From REEB95 sp963810055 (GTDB lineage Bacteria > Pseudomonadota > Alphaproteobacteria > ATCC43930 > CGMCC-115725), in assembly GCA_963810055.1 (NCBI GenBank), contig CAWEME010000012.1:310001-374000 (forward strand): 64,000 nt of DNA. The letters are read 5' to 3'. Made by a program: the position numbers and the translations under genes. Each line of letters begins with the position of its first letter. The first letter of the stretch is position 1. Positions 25,044-34,924 of this stretch are shown in pieces. The notes beneath the pieces were generated by a model that was not told where the DNA came from, ran no database searches, and saw only the letters and a program-made list of their open reading frames with translations.

Positions 25044-25501
25044 GCCCGGCGCATCGTTTGGTCTGCGACAGCCCGTTGGGTTTCCTCACCCTGGTCGAGG
25101 AACAAGGCCGCATCACCGCGCTGGAATGGGGCGGCCGATCTGCGGGCAAGCCTTCCCCGGCCTTGGCCGACGCCAAGCGGCAGCTCGCGGCCTATTTCGC
25201 GGGCAAACGCCGCGAATTCGACCTGCCGCTCGCCCCTAAGGGTTCGGCCGCGGAACGTCTGGTGTGGCAGGCGCTGATCGACATCCCCTACGGCAAGACG
25301 CGCAGCTACGGCGAGCTTGCCCGCGAGCTGGGGCTGTCGCCCCGCCAGATCGGCCAGGCCTGCGGCCGCAACCCGATCCCGATCCTGATCCCCTGCCACC
25401 GGGTGGTGGCGGCGGACGGCGCGCTCACCGGCTTCAGCGCCCCGGGCGGGATCGAGACCAAACGCAAGCTGTTGCAGCTGGAAGGCTCCTTATTGGTTTA
25501 G
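24986..25501 (+). CDS. ogt: methylated-DNA-[protein]-cysteine S-methyltransferase
   Basis: A 171-residue DNA repair protein that removes alkyl groups from O6-alkylguanine onto its own cysteine. The active-site motif is I-P-C-H-R-V-V (about residues 133-139), preceded by the recognition helix (S-Y-G-E-L-A-R-E-L-G-L-S-P-R-Q-I-G-Q-A, Arg finger in C-G-R-N-P). The ATG at 24986 has a GAGGGA ribosome-binding site and lies inside the end of the DUF255 gene; the conserved domain starts only at about residue 29, so a later start is possible. The last 20 codons with the stop are duplicated just downstream. Confidence 0.92.
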   Translation: MLLADREARGSRRGAQAALSPAHRLVCDSPLGFLTLVEEQGRITALEWGGRSAGKPSPALADAKRQLAAYFAGKRREFDLPLAPKGSAAERLVWQALIDIPYGKTRSYGELARELGLSPRQIGQACGRNPIPILIPCHRVVAADGALTGFSAPGGIETKRKLLQLEGSLLV

Positions 25502-25594
25502 CCGCGCATTCGCGCGGCGGGGGCCCCGGGCGGGATCGAGACCAAACGCAAGCTGTTGCAGTTGGAAGGCGCCTTATTGGTTTAGCCGCGCATT
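25439..25594. repeat. 72-bp direct duplication of the ogt 3' end, 84-bp period
   Basis: 25439-25510 and 25523-25594 match at all but two positions (C/T at 25478/25562 and T/G at 25487/25571). Copy 1 is the end of ogt with its stop codon; copy 2 lies after the stop and is untranslated. Each is associated with a GCCGCGC-NTTC-GCGCGGC hairpin (25501-25518 and 25605-25622), and a third partial echo follows the second copy. The layout suggests a recent tandem duplication. Confidence 0.9.
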
Positions 25595-25622
25595 AATCCG
25601 TTTAGCCGCGCCTTCGCGCGGC
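25501..25622. terminator. paired GC-rich hairpins after ogt
   Basis: GCCGCGC (25501-25507) pairs with GCGCGGC (25512-25518), and the same stem recurs at 25605-25622 with a CTTC instead of an ATTC loop. Neither has a T-run, so they are either Rho-dependent or mRNA-stabilising 3' structures rather than classical terminators. Confidence 0.5.
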
Positions 25623-25717
25623 AAGGCGCGCGGCGGGCCTTCTCTGAGAGTGGGCTGACAAGACCCGCCGTCCCGGCTAAATTGGCCGCCAACAAACGTC
25701 CGATAACGGGGGGTAAA

Positions 25718-26416
25718 GTGGCCGAGATCACCATCCGAGCCGCCGATGGCGGCAGCTTTTCCGCTTATCTGGCCGCGCCCAAAGCGGGCAAGGGGCCGGG
25801 CATCGTCGTCATCCAGGAGATCTTCGGCGTCAACGCGGTGATGCGCGGCATCACCGACGGTCTCGCGGCCAAGGGCTATGCGGCGCTGTGCCCCGATCTG
25901 TTCTGGCGCATCAAGCCGGGCATCCAGCTCACCGACCAGACCGAGGGCGAGTGGAAGCAGGCCTTCGAGCTGTTCGGCAAATTCGACGCCGACAAGGGCG
26001 TGGAAGATCTGAAAGCCACGCTGGCCGCGTTGCGCAAGCATCCCGCCTGTTCGGGCAAGGCGGGCGCGGTGGGTTATTGCCTCGGCGGCAAGCTGGCTTA
26101 CATGATGGCGACGCGTTCCGACGCCGATTGCAGCGTCGGTTATTACGGCGTCGGCATCCAGGACATGCTGGGCGAAGCCAAGAACATCAAGAAGCCGTTG
26201 CTGCTCCACATCGCCGGCAAGGACCAGTTCACGCCGCCGCCGGCGCAGGCCGCGATCAAGGCCGGCCTCAAGGGCAACCCGAACGTCACCATCCACGACT
26301 ACCCCGCTTGCGACCACGCCTTCGCGCGCGTCGGCGGGCAGCATTACGACAAGCAAGCGGCCGATCTGGCCAATCAACGCAGCGCCGAATTCTTCAAGCG
26401 TCATCTCGGCGGCTGA
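25718..26416 (+). CDS. dienelactone hydrolase family protein
   Basis: A 232-residue alpha/beta hydrolase. The nucleophile is the Cys of G-Y-C-L-G-G (about residue 117), and the catalytic His is in C-D-H-A-F-A-R (about residue 199), with the acid likely the Asp of A-G-K-D-Q-F. I-V-V-I-Q-E-I-F-G-V-N contains the Glu that modulates the Cys. The true substrate is unknown; homologues act on dienelactones and related lactones or esters. The GTG at 25718 gives the family length and has a G-rich ribosome-binding site. Confidence 0.9.
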   Translation: MAEITIRAADGGSFSAYLAAPKAGKGPGIVVIQEIFGVNAVMRGITDGLAAKGYAALCPDLFWRIKPGIQLTDQTEGEWKQAFELFGKFDADKGVEDLKATLAALRKHPACSGKAGAVGYCLGGKLAYMMATRSDADCSVGYYGVGIQDMLGEAKNIKKPLLLHIAGKDQFTPPPAQAAIKAGLKGNPNVTIHDYPACDHAFARVGGQHYDKQAADLANQRSAEFFKRHLGG

Positions 26417-26502
26417 AGCTTTAACCGGACCAAGCCGCCGGACGGCGGCGAAACTTCCCGCCACCGCATGGTGGCAAACTTTAAATACAGAGGAATTCAT
26501 CC

Positions 26503-27480
26503 ATGACCCATGCCTTCCGCTTCTATCAGACCGGCGGTCCCGAGGTTTTGAAATGGGAAGACGTGCCGCTGGGCAAGCCCGGCCCGGGCGAGGTGCAGCT
26601 GCGCCATACCGCGGTGGGGCTCAACTTCACCGACATCTACAGCCGCGCCGGCGTCTATGCGCCGCCGGCCTTCCCCAGCGGGATCGGCCTCGAAGGCGCG
26701 GGCGTGGTGGTAGAAGTCGGAGCCGGGGTCAAGGAGTTCAAGCCCGGCCAGCGCGTCGCCTACGGCACCGGGCCCTTGGGGGCCTATGCCGAGGCGCGCA
26801 ACCTTCCGGCGCACCGGCTGGTGCCGCTCCCGAAGGGCATCAGCGACCAGCAGGCGGCGGCGATGATGCTCAAGGGCATGACCGCGCAATACCTGCTGCG
26901 CCGCACCTACAAGGTGAAGAAGGGCGACACCATCCTGTTCCACGCCGCGGCGGGCGGCGTCGGCTTGATCGCCTGCCAATGGGCCAAGGCGCTGGGCGCC
27001 ACCGTCATCGGCACGGTCGGCAGCGACGAGAAGGCCGCGCTGGCCAAGGCGCATGGCTGCCACTATCCGATCGTCTACACCCGCGAGGATTTCGTGAAAC
27101 GCGTGCTCGAGATCACCGGCGGCAAGAAAGTGCCGGTGGTCTACGATTCGGTGGGCAAGGACACCTTCATGAAATCGCTCGATTGCCTGGCGCCCCTGGG
27201 CCTGCTGGCGCTGTTCGGGCAAAGCTCGGGCCCGGTCGAGCCGTTCAATCTCGGATTGCTGGCGATGAAGGGCTCGCTCTACGTCACGCGGCCGACGCTC
27301 GGCACCTACGGCGCCGACCCCAAGGAAATGCGCGCCGGCGCCAAGGAGTTGTTCGATCTGGTGTTGAAGAAGAAGATCAAGATCGAGGTCAACCAGACCT
27401 ATCCGCTGAAGGACGCGGCCCGGGCGCAGGCCGATCTGGCCGCGCGCAAGACCACCGGCTCGACCGTCTTCACGGTTTGA
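26503..27480 (+). CDS. qor: NADPH:quinone oxidoreductase (zeta-crystallin type)
   Basis: A 325-residue member of the zinc-free medium-chain dehydrogenase family, reducing quinones with NADPH. The N-terminal catalytic domain has the conserved N-F-T-D-I-Y (about residue 42), and the Rossmann nucleotide motif is A-A-A-G-G-V-G (about residues 147-153) with K-G-M-T-A-Q-Y-L before it. AGAGGA lies 9 bp before the ATG. It follows the dienelactone hydrolase gene by 86 bp and overlaps the convergent membrane-protein gene by 11 bp. Confidence 0.94.
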   Translation: MTHAFRFYQTGGPEVLKWEDVPLGKPGPGEVQLRHTAVGLNFTDIYSRAGVYAPPAFPSGIGLEGAGVVVEVGAGVKEFKPGQRVAYGTGPLGAYAEARNLPAHRLVPLPKGISDQQAAAMMLKGMTAQYLLRRTYKVKKGDTILFHAAAGGVGLIACQWAKALGATVIGTVGSDEKAALAKAHGCHYPIVYTREDFVKRVLEITGGKKVPVVYDSVGKDTFMKSLDCLAPLGLLALFGQSSGPVEPFNLGLLAMKGSLYVTRPTLGTYGADPKEMRAGAKELFDLVLKKKIKIEVNQTYPLKDAARAQADLAARKTTGSTVFTV

Positions 27481-29065
27481 CCCCGGGACACCGGGCGCCT
27501 TCGACCAGGACGGTCTCGCTGCCCGCATTGCAGCGCGATGCCTTGTCGAAGGCGTAACCGAACAGCGCGGCCAGACCCTCGACCGCGCCGGGCTCGGCGC
27601 TGCGGAGTGCGATGCAGGGGTAACGCCGGAGCAGATCGGCGGGATCGACCGGGCCCGCCCAATCGCGCAAGCCGTCCTCCCAGGGCACGGAGAAATACTC
27701 GTTCGCCGGCAGGAGCGCCTTGAGGCGCTGCGCATAACGGTTGCCGCTATAGCTCGAATTGTAGAACCAGGCCTGGGACGGCGACGAGGCCATGAAAAAA
27801 TAGACGTGGGCGCAAGCGGGAAAGTCGCGCGCCATGTCGATCGATTTGGCGCCCGCGCTTTCGCGGCGCATTTCCCGGTCCTGGCGGGTGAAGGCGAAAG
27901 ACTGGAAACCCAGGAGCAGCCCCAGCACCAAGGCGAAGACGCGGCCGAACCAGGGCGAAGCCCGCCCGGGCGAGAAGCGGGGCATGGTGCCGAGCGCCAG
28001 CCACAGAAACGCCAGTACCGGCCCGGTAAGCTCCAGCGCCGGCAGGATGTAATGCCCGCTCGGATGCTTGGCCACCAGCGCCACTTGCGCCAGCTGCGCC
28101 GTCAACAGGGCCAACAGCCCGCGTGCGGCGGGCGTCGCCTTGCCGGCCGGAATTGATCGGCCGGCTTCGCCGGCGGCGCGCCGCAGCCAGATCAGCGCCC
28201 CCACCCCGGCGAAAAAGACCAGGAAGAAAATCGGCCGGGAGAAGAACAATTTGACGAAATCATGCGGATACCGGGCGAAATCGATCACCGTGCGCGCGCC
28301 GGTGCCGTAACCGCCGCTGCCCGCGGCGACGCCCGAGAACCAGGCCCACATCGGCCCCAGATTGCGCGCCTCGGGCAGCATCAGAATTACGAAAATCAGC
28401 GCCGTCCGCCAGAGATAGGCCCAGCGCCGGGGCCAGCTTTGGATCAGGATCAGCGGCGCCAAGCCCAAAGGCGCGAAGGTCACCTTGCTGGCGACGCCGA
28501 ATGCGACCGCGAACGCCATCACCCACAGCGTGCCGCCCCGGGGTTGCGCGCTCTCTTCGATCATCGCCGCGCCCAGCACCAGCGTGGCGAACAACAGCAA
28601 CGGCTCGGGCTCGACCTCGATGCCGAATTTGAGCGTGAGCATGGACAAAAAGGGCGCGGTTTGCGCCAGCAACGCCGGCGTCAGCGCGCCGCAGCGCCGC
28701 CACGCCACCCAGCCCAAAAGCCACACCGCTCCCGCGTCGAGCGCCAGCATCGCCGTGTTGACGCCGGTCAGGATCTCCTCGGCATGGGTGAAGCCCGCAT
28801 CCCCCAGATCGCCGAACGGGCCCGCGCCCGCGAGCCAGGCGCCGAGCGCGGTCATCAGCTGCACGGTTATGCCCGGATGCTGGAACGCGGCCGGCGCCGC
28901 GCCGTCCAGGATGTGCAGGCCGCCGAGCAGGTAGAGATAGGAGGGGTCGAGGTTGAACCACAGCCAGTAAGGCAGGGCGTGTTCGCGCAACACCCATTCC
29001 GCCGCGAAGAAAACCAGCGGCAGGAAGAACAGCATGGTCCAGCCGCGGCGGTCGGAACCGTTCAT
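27470..29065 (-). CDS. multi-pass membrane protein, GT-C glycosyltransferase-like
   Basis: A 531-residue protein with about ten hydrophobic helices. The N-terminal region holds N-L-D-P-S-Y-L-Y-L-L-G-G-L-H-I-L and F-Q-H-P-G-I-T-V-Q (about residues 38-71), with an acidic residue in the first periplasmic loop, as in polyprenyl-phosphate-sugar (GT-C/GT39-like) transferases. The C-terminal 130 residues are a soluble domain with cysteines. The specific reaction is unknown; it could act on a surface glycan or lipid. It follows rho by 33 bp on the same strand and may be cotranscribed with it. Confidence 0.65.
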   Translation of the reverse strand: MNGSDRRGWTMLFFLPLVFFAAEWVLREHALPYWLWFNLDPSYLYLLGGLHILDGAAPAAFQHPGITVQLMTALGAWLAGAGPFGDLGDAGFTHAEEILTGVNTAMLALDAGAVWLLGWVAWRRCGALTPALLAQTAPFLSMLTLKFGIEVEPEPLLLFATLVLGAAMIEESAQPRGGTLWVMAFAVAFGVASKVTFAPLGLAPLILIQSWPRRWAYLWRTALIFVILMLPEARNLGPMWAWFSGVAAGSGGYGTGARTVIDFARYPHDFVKLFFSRPIFFLVFFAGVGALIWLRRAAGEAGRSIPAGKATPAARGLLALLTAQLAQVALVAKHPSGHYILPALELTGPVLAFLWLALGTMPRFSPGRASPWFGRVFALVLGLLLGFQSFAFTRQDREMRRESAGAKSIDMARDFPACAHVYFFMASSPSQAWFYNSSYSGNRYAQRLKALLPANEYFSVPWEDGLRDWAGPVDPADLLRRYPCIALRSAEPGAVEGLAALFGYAFDKASRCNAGSETVLVEGARCPGVKP

Positions 29066-29098
29066 GCGCCCGCCTCCGCCCCCGCGCCCGGCATGGCC

Positions 29099-30355
<1,257 letters not shown>

Positions 30356-30571
30356 GGGGGAAACCGGGTTGGGGGGCGTTGCGGGAAAAAGCGATGCGGC
30401 GGGGAGCGGGTTCTGGGGCGGGGATTTGCCGGATGAGGCGGCCCGTTGGGCGGGCCGCGCGTTTCTGTCCGGAGGGGAGGATGGTCGGTACGGACGCCCT
30501 TCGGGATTTCCGGGCGCCCTGACGCCAAGACTTAGCGAAAACCGGCCTTCGAGTCAAACCCTAGAATGGTC

Positions 30572-31018
30572 CTAGAACGGTTTCACCACCACCAGGATGA
30601 CGATGAAGATCAGCAGCAGCGTCGGCGCCTCGTTGGCGACGCGGAAGAAGCGCCCGGTGTGCGGGCGCTTGTCGGCGGCCAATTCATTCCGCCAGCGCCC
30701 GAGCAGATGCTGGAACACGGTCATGGCCACGACCAAGGCGAGCTTGGCGTGGAACCAGCCCTCGGTCCAATCCACCACCCCGGGGGTGAAGGCGAGCAGA
30801 ATCCCGGTCGCCCAAGTCGCCAGCAGAGCGGGCAGCATGATGGCGTAGGACAGTCGGCGTTCCATCACCTTGAAGGTTTCCGACGCCTCGGAACCGATTG
30901 CCACGCCGGTGTGATAGACGAACAGCCGAGGCAGATAGAACAGCCCCGCCATCCAGGAAACGACGCTCAGGATGTGCAGCACCTTGAGCCAGGGATAAAA
31001 CGCGGTGAGCGCGGTCAT
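30572..31018 (-). CDS. hemJ: protoporphyrinogen IX oxidase HemJ
   Basis: A 148-residue four-helix membrane protein of the HemJ (UPF0093) family, which converts protoporphyrinogen IX to protoporphyrin IX in many alphaproteobacteria. The conserved heme-ligand His (K-V-L-H-I, about residue 14) and the block S-W-M-A-G-L-F-Y-L-P-R-L-F-V-Y-H are present, and E-R-R-L-S-Y-A-I-M-L-P is in the middle. The ATG at 31018 overlaps the hemH stop (ATGA). Placed after hemE and hemH, it completes the last steps of heme synthesis. Confidence 0.95.
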   Translation of the reverse strand: MTALTAFYPWLKVLHILSVVSWMAGLFYLPRLFVYHTGVAIGSEASETFKVMERRLSYAIMLPALLATWATGILLAFTPGVVDWTEGWFHAKLALVVAMTVFQHLLGRWRNELAADKRPHTGRFFRVANEAPTLLLIFIVILVVVKPF

Positions 31019-32046
31019 GCGTCCAGTTTCTCCCCGGCGGACGCCGTCGCGCAACCTGGAAATCCAGCGGGGCAGCGGCGGGTTCCCTCGCCCGGCTTGG
31101 GCGCCGCGCGCACTTGCGCCGCGAGCTCGGCGATGAATTCGGGCGCCGCGCTGACCGTCGGGGCGCGCAGATAGAACGGCACCCCGGCGCGGCGCGCGCG
31201 CGCGCGATAGTCGATGTCGAGCTCGACCAGGGTTTCGGAATGCTCGGAGACGAAGGCGATCGGCGCCACCACCAGTCCCAGGCCTTCGGCCCCGGCGCGG
31301 GCGATCTCCGCCTCGGTCGAGGGGCCGAGCCATTCGAGCGGCCCGACCCGGCTTTGGTAGCACACCCGCGCCTCGATGTCGGGACGCTTGAGCGCCGCGC
31401 GCAACGCGGCCGCGGTGGCTTCGACCTGCCATTGATAAGGATCGCCGCGCTCGACGATGCGCTTGGGAAGCCCGTGCGCCGACAGCAGCACGCGCAGTTT
31501 GCGCCCATGGGGGGCGCGCGCGATCTCGGCGGATATCTGCCGCGCCAGGCAGGCGATGAATCCCAGCGCCTGGGGATAGCAGCACACCTGGCGCACCGGC
31601 GCTTTCAGCCCGACCTGGGAAGCGGCCTGCCGCCAATCCGCCAGCGAGGAGCCGGTGGAGGTGCCCGAAAATTGCGGATAAAGCGGCAGCAGCACGACCA
31701 GCGACGGATTCCAGGCCTTGACCGCGGCCGCCGCCACCAAGGCGCGCGGATGCCAGTAACGCATGGCGATGAAGACGCGGAAGCCCGCGCCCAAGGCCGC
31801 GCGCAGCGCAACCGCCTGGGCCTCGGTATTCGCCTTCAGGGGCGAGGCGTTGCCGATATGGGCGTAGATCTGCTGCGTCACCGGCGCGCGGCGATGCGCG
31901 ATCCATTTCGCCAAGGCCCAGCGCAATGGCTCGGGCAGGTTGATGATCGCCCGGTCGTGGAACAGGTTGAACAGGAACGGCTCGATCGCGGCCGAAGAAT
32001 CCGGCGCGCCGAGATTGAACAGCACGACCGCGGTCCGTGTCGTCAT
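31015..32046 (-). CDS. hemH: ferrochelatase
   Basis: A 343-residue enzyme that inserts Fe2+ into protoporphyrin IX. L-F-N-L-G-A-P-D (about residues 9-16) is the family start, the Y-P-Q-F-S-G-T-S-T-G-S block binds porphyrin, and L-L-S-A-H-G-L-P-K-R (about residue 190) carries the catalytic His. I-A-F-V-S-E-H-S-E-T-L follows with the catalytic Glu. The ATG at 32046 overlaps the hemE stop, and its own stop overlaps the hemJ start, a tight hemE-hemH-hemJ operon. Confidence 0.96.
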   Translation of the reverse strand: MTTRTAVVLFNLGAPDSSAAIEPFLFNLFHDRAIINLPEPLRWALAKWIAHRRAPVTQQIYAHIGNASPLKANTEAQAVALRAALGAGFRVFIAMRYWHPRALVAAAAVKAWNPSLVVLLPLYPQFSGTSTGSSLADWRQAASQVGLKAPVRQVCCYPQALGFIACLARQISAEIARAPHGRKLRVLLSAHGLPKRIVERGDPYQWQVEATAAALRAALKRPDIEARVCYQSRVGPLEWLGPSTEAEIARAGAEGLGLVVAPIAFVSEHSETLVELDIDYRARARRAGVPFYLRAPTVSAAPEFIAELAAQVRAAPKPGEGTRRCPAGFPGCATASAGEKLDA

Positions 32047-33068
32047 CGCCCCCCGCGCAGCAGCTCCCCGAGCCGGGTCACATTCTCGACCGGGGTTTCC
32101 GGCAGAATGCCATGACCGAGGTTGAAGACGAAGGGCTTCGAATCCAGGGCCTCGAGGATATCCCGCACCGCCTTTTCCATGGCCTGGCCGCCCGCGGCCA
32201 GGAGGGCGGGATCGAGATTGCCCTGCACCGCGCCGCGGCTTTGCAGCGCGCGCGCTTGGTCCAGGCTCACGCCCCCATCGAGGCTCACCGCGTCGACGCC
32301 GGTTTCGGCGAAATAGGCGCCGTACAGGGCGCCGGCGTTGCGCGGAAAGCCGATGACCGGCGTTTGCGGATAGCGGCGCTTGAGCTGCCCGACGATGCGT
32401 TTGGTAGGCTCGATCACCCAGCGGCGGAATTCCTCGCCGTCGAGCAGCCCGGCCCAGCTGTCGAAGATCTGGACCGTCTCGGCCCCCGCCTCGATCTGCG
32501 CTCCGAGATGCGCCGTCACCGCGGCGGCGAGGACGGAGGTGACGCGGTCGAGGCCCGCGGCATTTTCCCGGCACCAGGTTTTGGCCGCGGCGAAATCGCC
32601 GCCGCGGCCGGCGATCACGTAACAAGCGAGCGTCCAAGGCCCGCCGGCGAAACCGATCAGCGCGGTTCTGTCGGAAAGCTGCGATTTGACCAGACGCAGC
32701 GCCGCATAGACCGGCTCGAGCCTGGCTTGGTCGAAGGATTCCCCGAGCTCGCTGGCCTTGCCCAACGGTTCAAGCGACGGGCCGTCGCCGTCGCGGAAGC
32801 TCACCGCGCGGCCCAAACCCGCCGGCACCACCAGAATGTCGGAGAACAGGATCGCCGCGTCCATGCCGAAACGCCGCACCGGCTGAAGTGTCGCCTCCGC
32901 CGCCAGCTCGGGCGTGTAGCAAAGATCGAGGAAGCTTCCGGCTTTTTTCCGCAGGCTCCGGTATTCCGGAAGATAACGCCCGGCTTGGCGCATCAGCCAC
33001 CAGGGCGGCGGGGAAACGCTTTGGCCGCTCAAAGCGCGCAGCAAAGGCTTCTCGGCGGGGTTCTTCAT
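32043..33068 (-). CDS. hemE: uroporphyrinogen decarboxylase
   Basis: A 341-residue TIM-barrel enzyme that decarboxylates uroporphyrinogen III to coproporphyrinogen III. The signatures W-L-M-R-Q-A-G-R-Y-L-P-E-Y (about residues 24-36), F-S-D-I-L-V-V-P and G-F-A-G-G-P-W-T-L are present, with N-L-G-H-G-I-L-P near the C-terminus. The first gene of the hem operon, and the gene flanking the putative origin. Confidence 0.97.
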   Translation of the reverse strand: MKNPAEKPLLRALSGQSVSPPPWWLMRQAGRYLPEYRSLRKKAGSFLDLCYTPELAAEATLQPVRRFGMDAAILFSDILVVPAGLGRAVSFRDGDGPSLEPLGKASELGESFDQARLEPVYAALRLVKSQLSDRTALIGFAGGPWTLACYVIAGRGGDFAAAKTWCRENAAGLDRVTSVLAAAVTAHLGAQIEAGAETVQIFDSWAGLLDGEEFRRWVIEPTKRIVGQLKRRYPQTPVIGFPRNAGALYGAYFAETGVDAVSLDGGVSLDQARALQSRGAVQGNLDPALLAAGGQAMEKAVRDILEALDSKPFVFNLGHGILPETPVENVTRLGELLRGGR

Positions 33069-33478
33069 TCACTGCTCTTACCTCTTCCTTATAAGAATCT
33101 AAAGGTTGAGGTAGTAGTTGGTGGGTGGAGGCGCGGGGATTAATCGGCCGGGCCGGGTTATCCCAAAGGGAGAGCGGCAACCTCGCGGCAGGCCGGGGAA
33201 ACCGTGTATAAGATTCGCATAAGACCCGCCACGCCTTGAGAAACCCGCGCAATTGTCATGACAAACCGCGTCGCCGATAACGGGGATTGGGAGCAAGAAA
33301 ACGCTGCCGGGACCCTTCATCCCCGTCTTGCGGGTTTGCCGGTAAAGTTATCCTGGGCCCGCCAGGCTGTGAGCGGAATCCGCCGCAACGGGGGCGGAAC
33401 CGGATTGGGCGGCGTCCCGCCGTTTTATACCGGCGGCCAAGCGGCTTGTCCCCAGCCCGCCGCCGAGGCCGTCCTGCC
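33069..33478. other. candidate replication origin (oriC) between hemE and ppsR
   Basis: A 410-bp gap without a credible gene. In Caulobacter and Rickettsia the origin lies between hemE and the ppsR (RP001) homologue, exactly this junction. Conserved genes to the left run on the minus strand and those to the right on the plus strand. Seen inside: weak DnaA-box-like 9-mers TTATACACG (minus strand, 33203-33211), TTATCCCAA (33158-33166) and TTATCCTGG (33348-33356), and three GANTC sites. No strong AT-rich unwinding element is evident. Divergent promoters for hemE and ppsR must also lie here. Confidence 0.6.
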
Positions 33479-34297
33479 ATGAGCCGCTTCCATCTCCATC
33501 TGGTTTCGGATGCCACCGGCGACACCGTGCATTCGGTGGCGCGCGCCTGCCTGGTGCAATTCGAGAACACCGAAGCGGTCGAGCATATCTGGTCGATGGT
33601 GCGCACCAAGGCGCAGATCGAGCGGGTGGTGGCCGGCGTCGCCGCCAATCCCGGCGTGGTGCTCTACACCTTGGTGGACGACGCGCTGCGCGCCCCGCTG
33701 GTCGAAGGTTGCCGGAAACTGCAAGTGCCGGCCATCCCGGTGCTCGAGCCGGTGATCGCGGCATTGGGATCCTTCCTCGGCAGCGAAAGCCGCGGCTTGC
33801 CGGGCCAGCAGCACATGCTCGACAACCAGTATTTCCAGCGCATCGACGCCATGACCTATGCGATGGCGCATGACGACGGCCAGGCGGCCAGGGGGTGGAA
33901 CGACGCCGACGTCATCCTGGTCGGCGTCTCGCGCACCTCCAAGACGCCGACCTGCATCTATCTCGCCAATCGCGGCATCAAGGCGGCGAACGTGCCGATC
34001 GTCCCGAATTCGCCGCTCCCGCCCGAGCTGTTCGCGGCCACCCGCCCGATGATCGTGGGATTGACCAACGATCCCGAAAGGCTGATCCAGGTGCGGCGCA
34101 ACCGCCTGACGCAGCTGCGGCACGAGGACCGCAGCGACTACACCGACATCGAAGCGGTGCGCGCCGAGGTGGCATCGGCCCGACGCCTGTTCACGGAAAA
34201 GCAATGGCCGGTGATCGACGTCACCCGCCGTTCGATCGAGGAAACCGCCGCCGCCATCCTCAAGCTGCTAGCGCGGCAACGCGGCGAGGATGCGTGA
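33479..34297 (+). CDS. ppsR: pyruvate, phosphate dikinase / PEP synthase regulatory protein
   Basis: A 272-residue DUF299 protein, a bifunctional Ser/Thr kinase and pyrophosphorylase that switches PEP synthase or pyruvate phosphate dikinase off and on. N-terminal H-L-V-S-D-A-T-G-D-T (about residues 6-15) and the nucleotide-binding loop G-V-S-R-T-S-K-T-P-T (about residues 149-158) are diagnostic. The ATG at 33479 gives the family start. It heads the ppsR-maf-aroE-coaE-dnaQ unit, overlapping maf in a GTGA arrangement. Confidence 0.95.
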   Translation: MSRFHLHLVSDATGDTVHSVARACLVQFENTEAVEHIWSMVRTKAQIERVVAGVAANPGVVLYTLVDDALRAPLVEGCRKLQVPAIPVLEPVIAALGSFLGSESRGLPGQQHMLDNQYFQRIDAMTYAMAHDDGQAARGWNDADVILVGVSRTSKTPTCIYLANRGIKAANVPIVPNSPLPPELFAATRPMIVGLTNDPERLIQVRRNRLTQLRHEDRSDYTDIEAVRAEVASARRLFTEKQWPVIDVTRRSIEETAAAILKLLARQRGEDA

Positions 34298-34914
34298 ACG
34301 CGTCCGCTTCCCAAAGCCGCGCCAAGCTCGTGCTGGCTTCGGCGAGCGCGTCGCGCGCCCGGATCCTGGCCGCCGCCGGTTTGACGTTCGAAGCCCATGC
34401 GGTGAGTCTCGACGAGGCGGCGATCAAGGATTCCTGCCGCCGCGAAGGCCGCGGCGCGGCCGATTGCGCGGCGGCGCTGGCCGAAACCAAGGCGCGGCGC
34501 GCCTGCGCGCGCTATCCCGGCGATCTCGTGATCGGCGCCGACCAGATGCTGGTCTGCAACGGGCAATGGTTCGACAAGCCCAAGGACGGGCCTTCGGCGC
34601 GCGCCCAGCTTTTGGCGCTGCGCGGCAAGCGGCACGAGCTGCCGACGGCCGCGGCGGTGCTGCGCGACGGGGCGGTGCTGTGGCGCGTGGTCGAAACCCC
34701 ATGCCTGACCATGCGCGATTTCAGCGACGCGTTTCTCGATCTCTATCTCGCGGCGTTGGGGGACAAGGCGCTGGCGAGCGTCGGCGCCTATCAGCTCGAG
34801 GGTCCGGGCGCGCAGCTCATGGCCCGGGTCGAGGGCGACCATTTCGCCATCCAGGGTTTGCCGTTGCTGCCGCTCCTCGATTTCCTGCGCGGCCAGGGCG
34901 TGCTGCCGCGATGA
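34294..34914 (+). CDS. maf: Maf-family nucleoside triphosphate pyrophosphatase
   Basis: A 206-residue Maf protein that hydrolyses non-canonical or modified NTPs and affects septum formation when overproduced. L-A-S-A-S-A-S-R-A-R-I-L (about residues 11-22) replaces the usual L-A-S-x-S-P-R-R; V-I-G-A-D-Q-M (about residue 75) holds the catalytic Asp. G-A-Y-Q-L-E-G and the C-terminal G-L-P-L-L-P-L-L-D-F-L are typical. The start GTG overlaps the ppsR stop. Confidence 0.9.
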   Translation: MNASASQSRAKLVLASASASRARILAAAGLTFEAHAVSLDEAAIKDSCRREGRGAADCAAALAETKARRACARYPGDLVIGADQMLVCNGQWFDKPKDGPSARAQLLALRGKRHELPTAAAVLRDGAVLWRVVETPCLTMRDFSDAFLDLYLAALGDKALASVGAYQLEGPGAQLMARVEGDHFAIQGLPLLPLLDFLRGQGVLPR

Positions 34915-34924
34915 CCCGGGCGCC

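Noticed and set aside
33258..33482. 74-codon + strand frame in the hemE-ppsR gap
   Set aside because: No ribosome-binding site or recognisable fold, and it overlaps the ppsR start in another frame.
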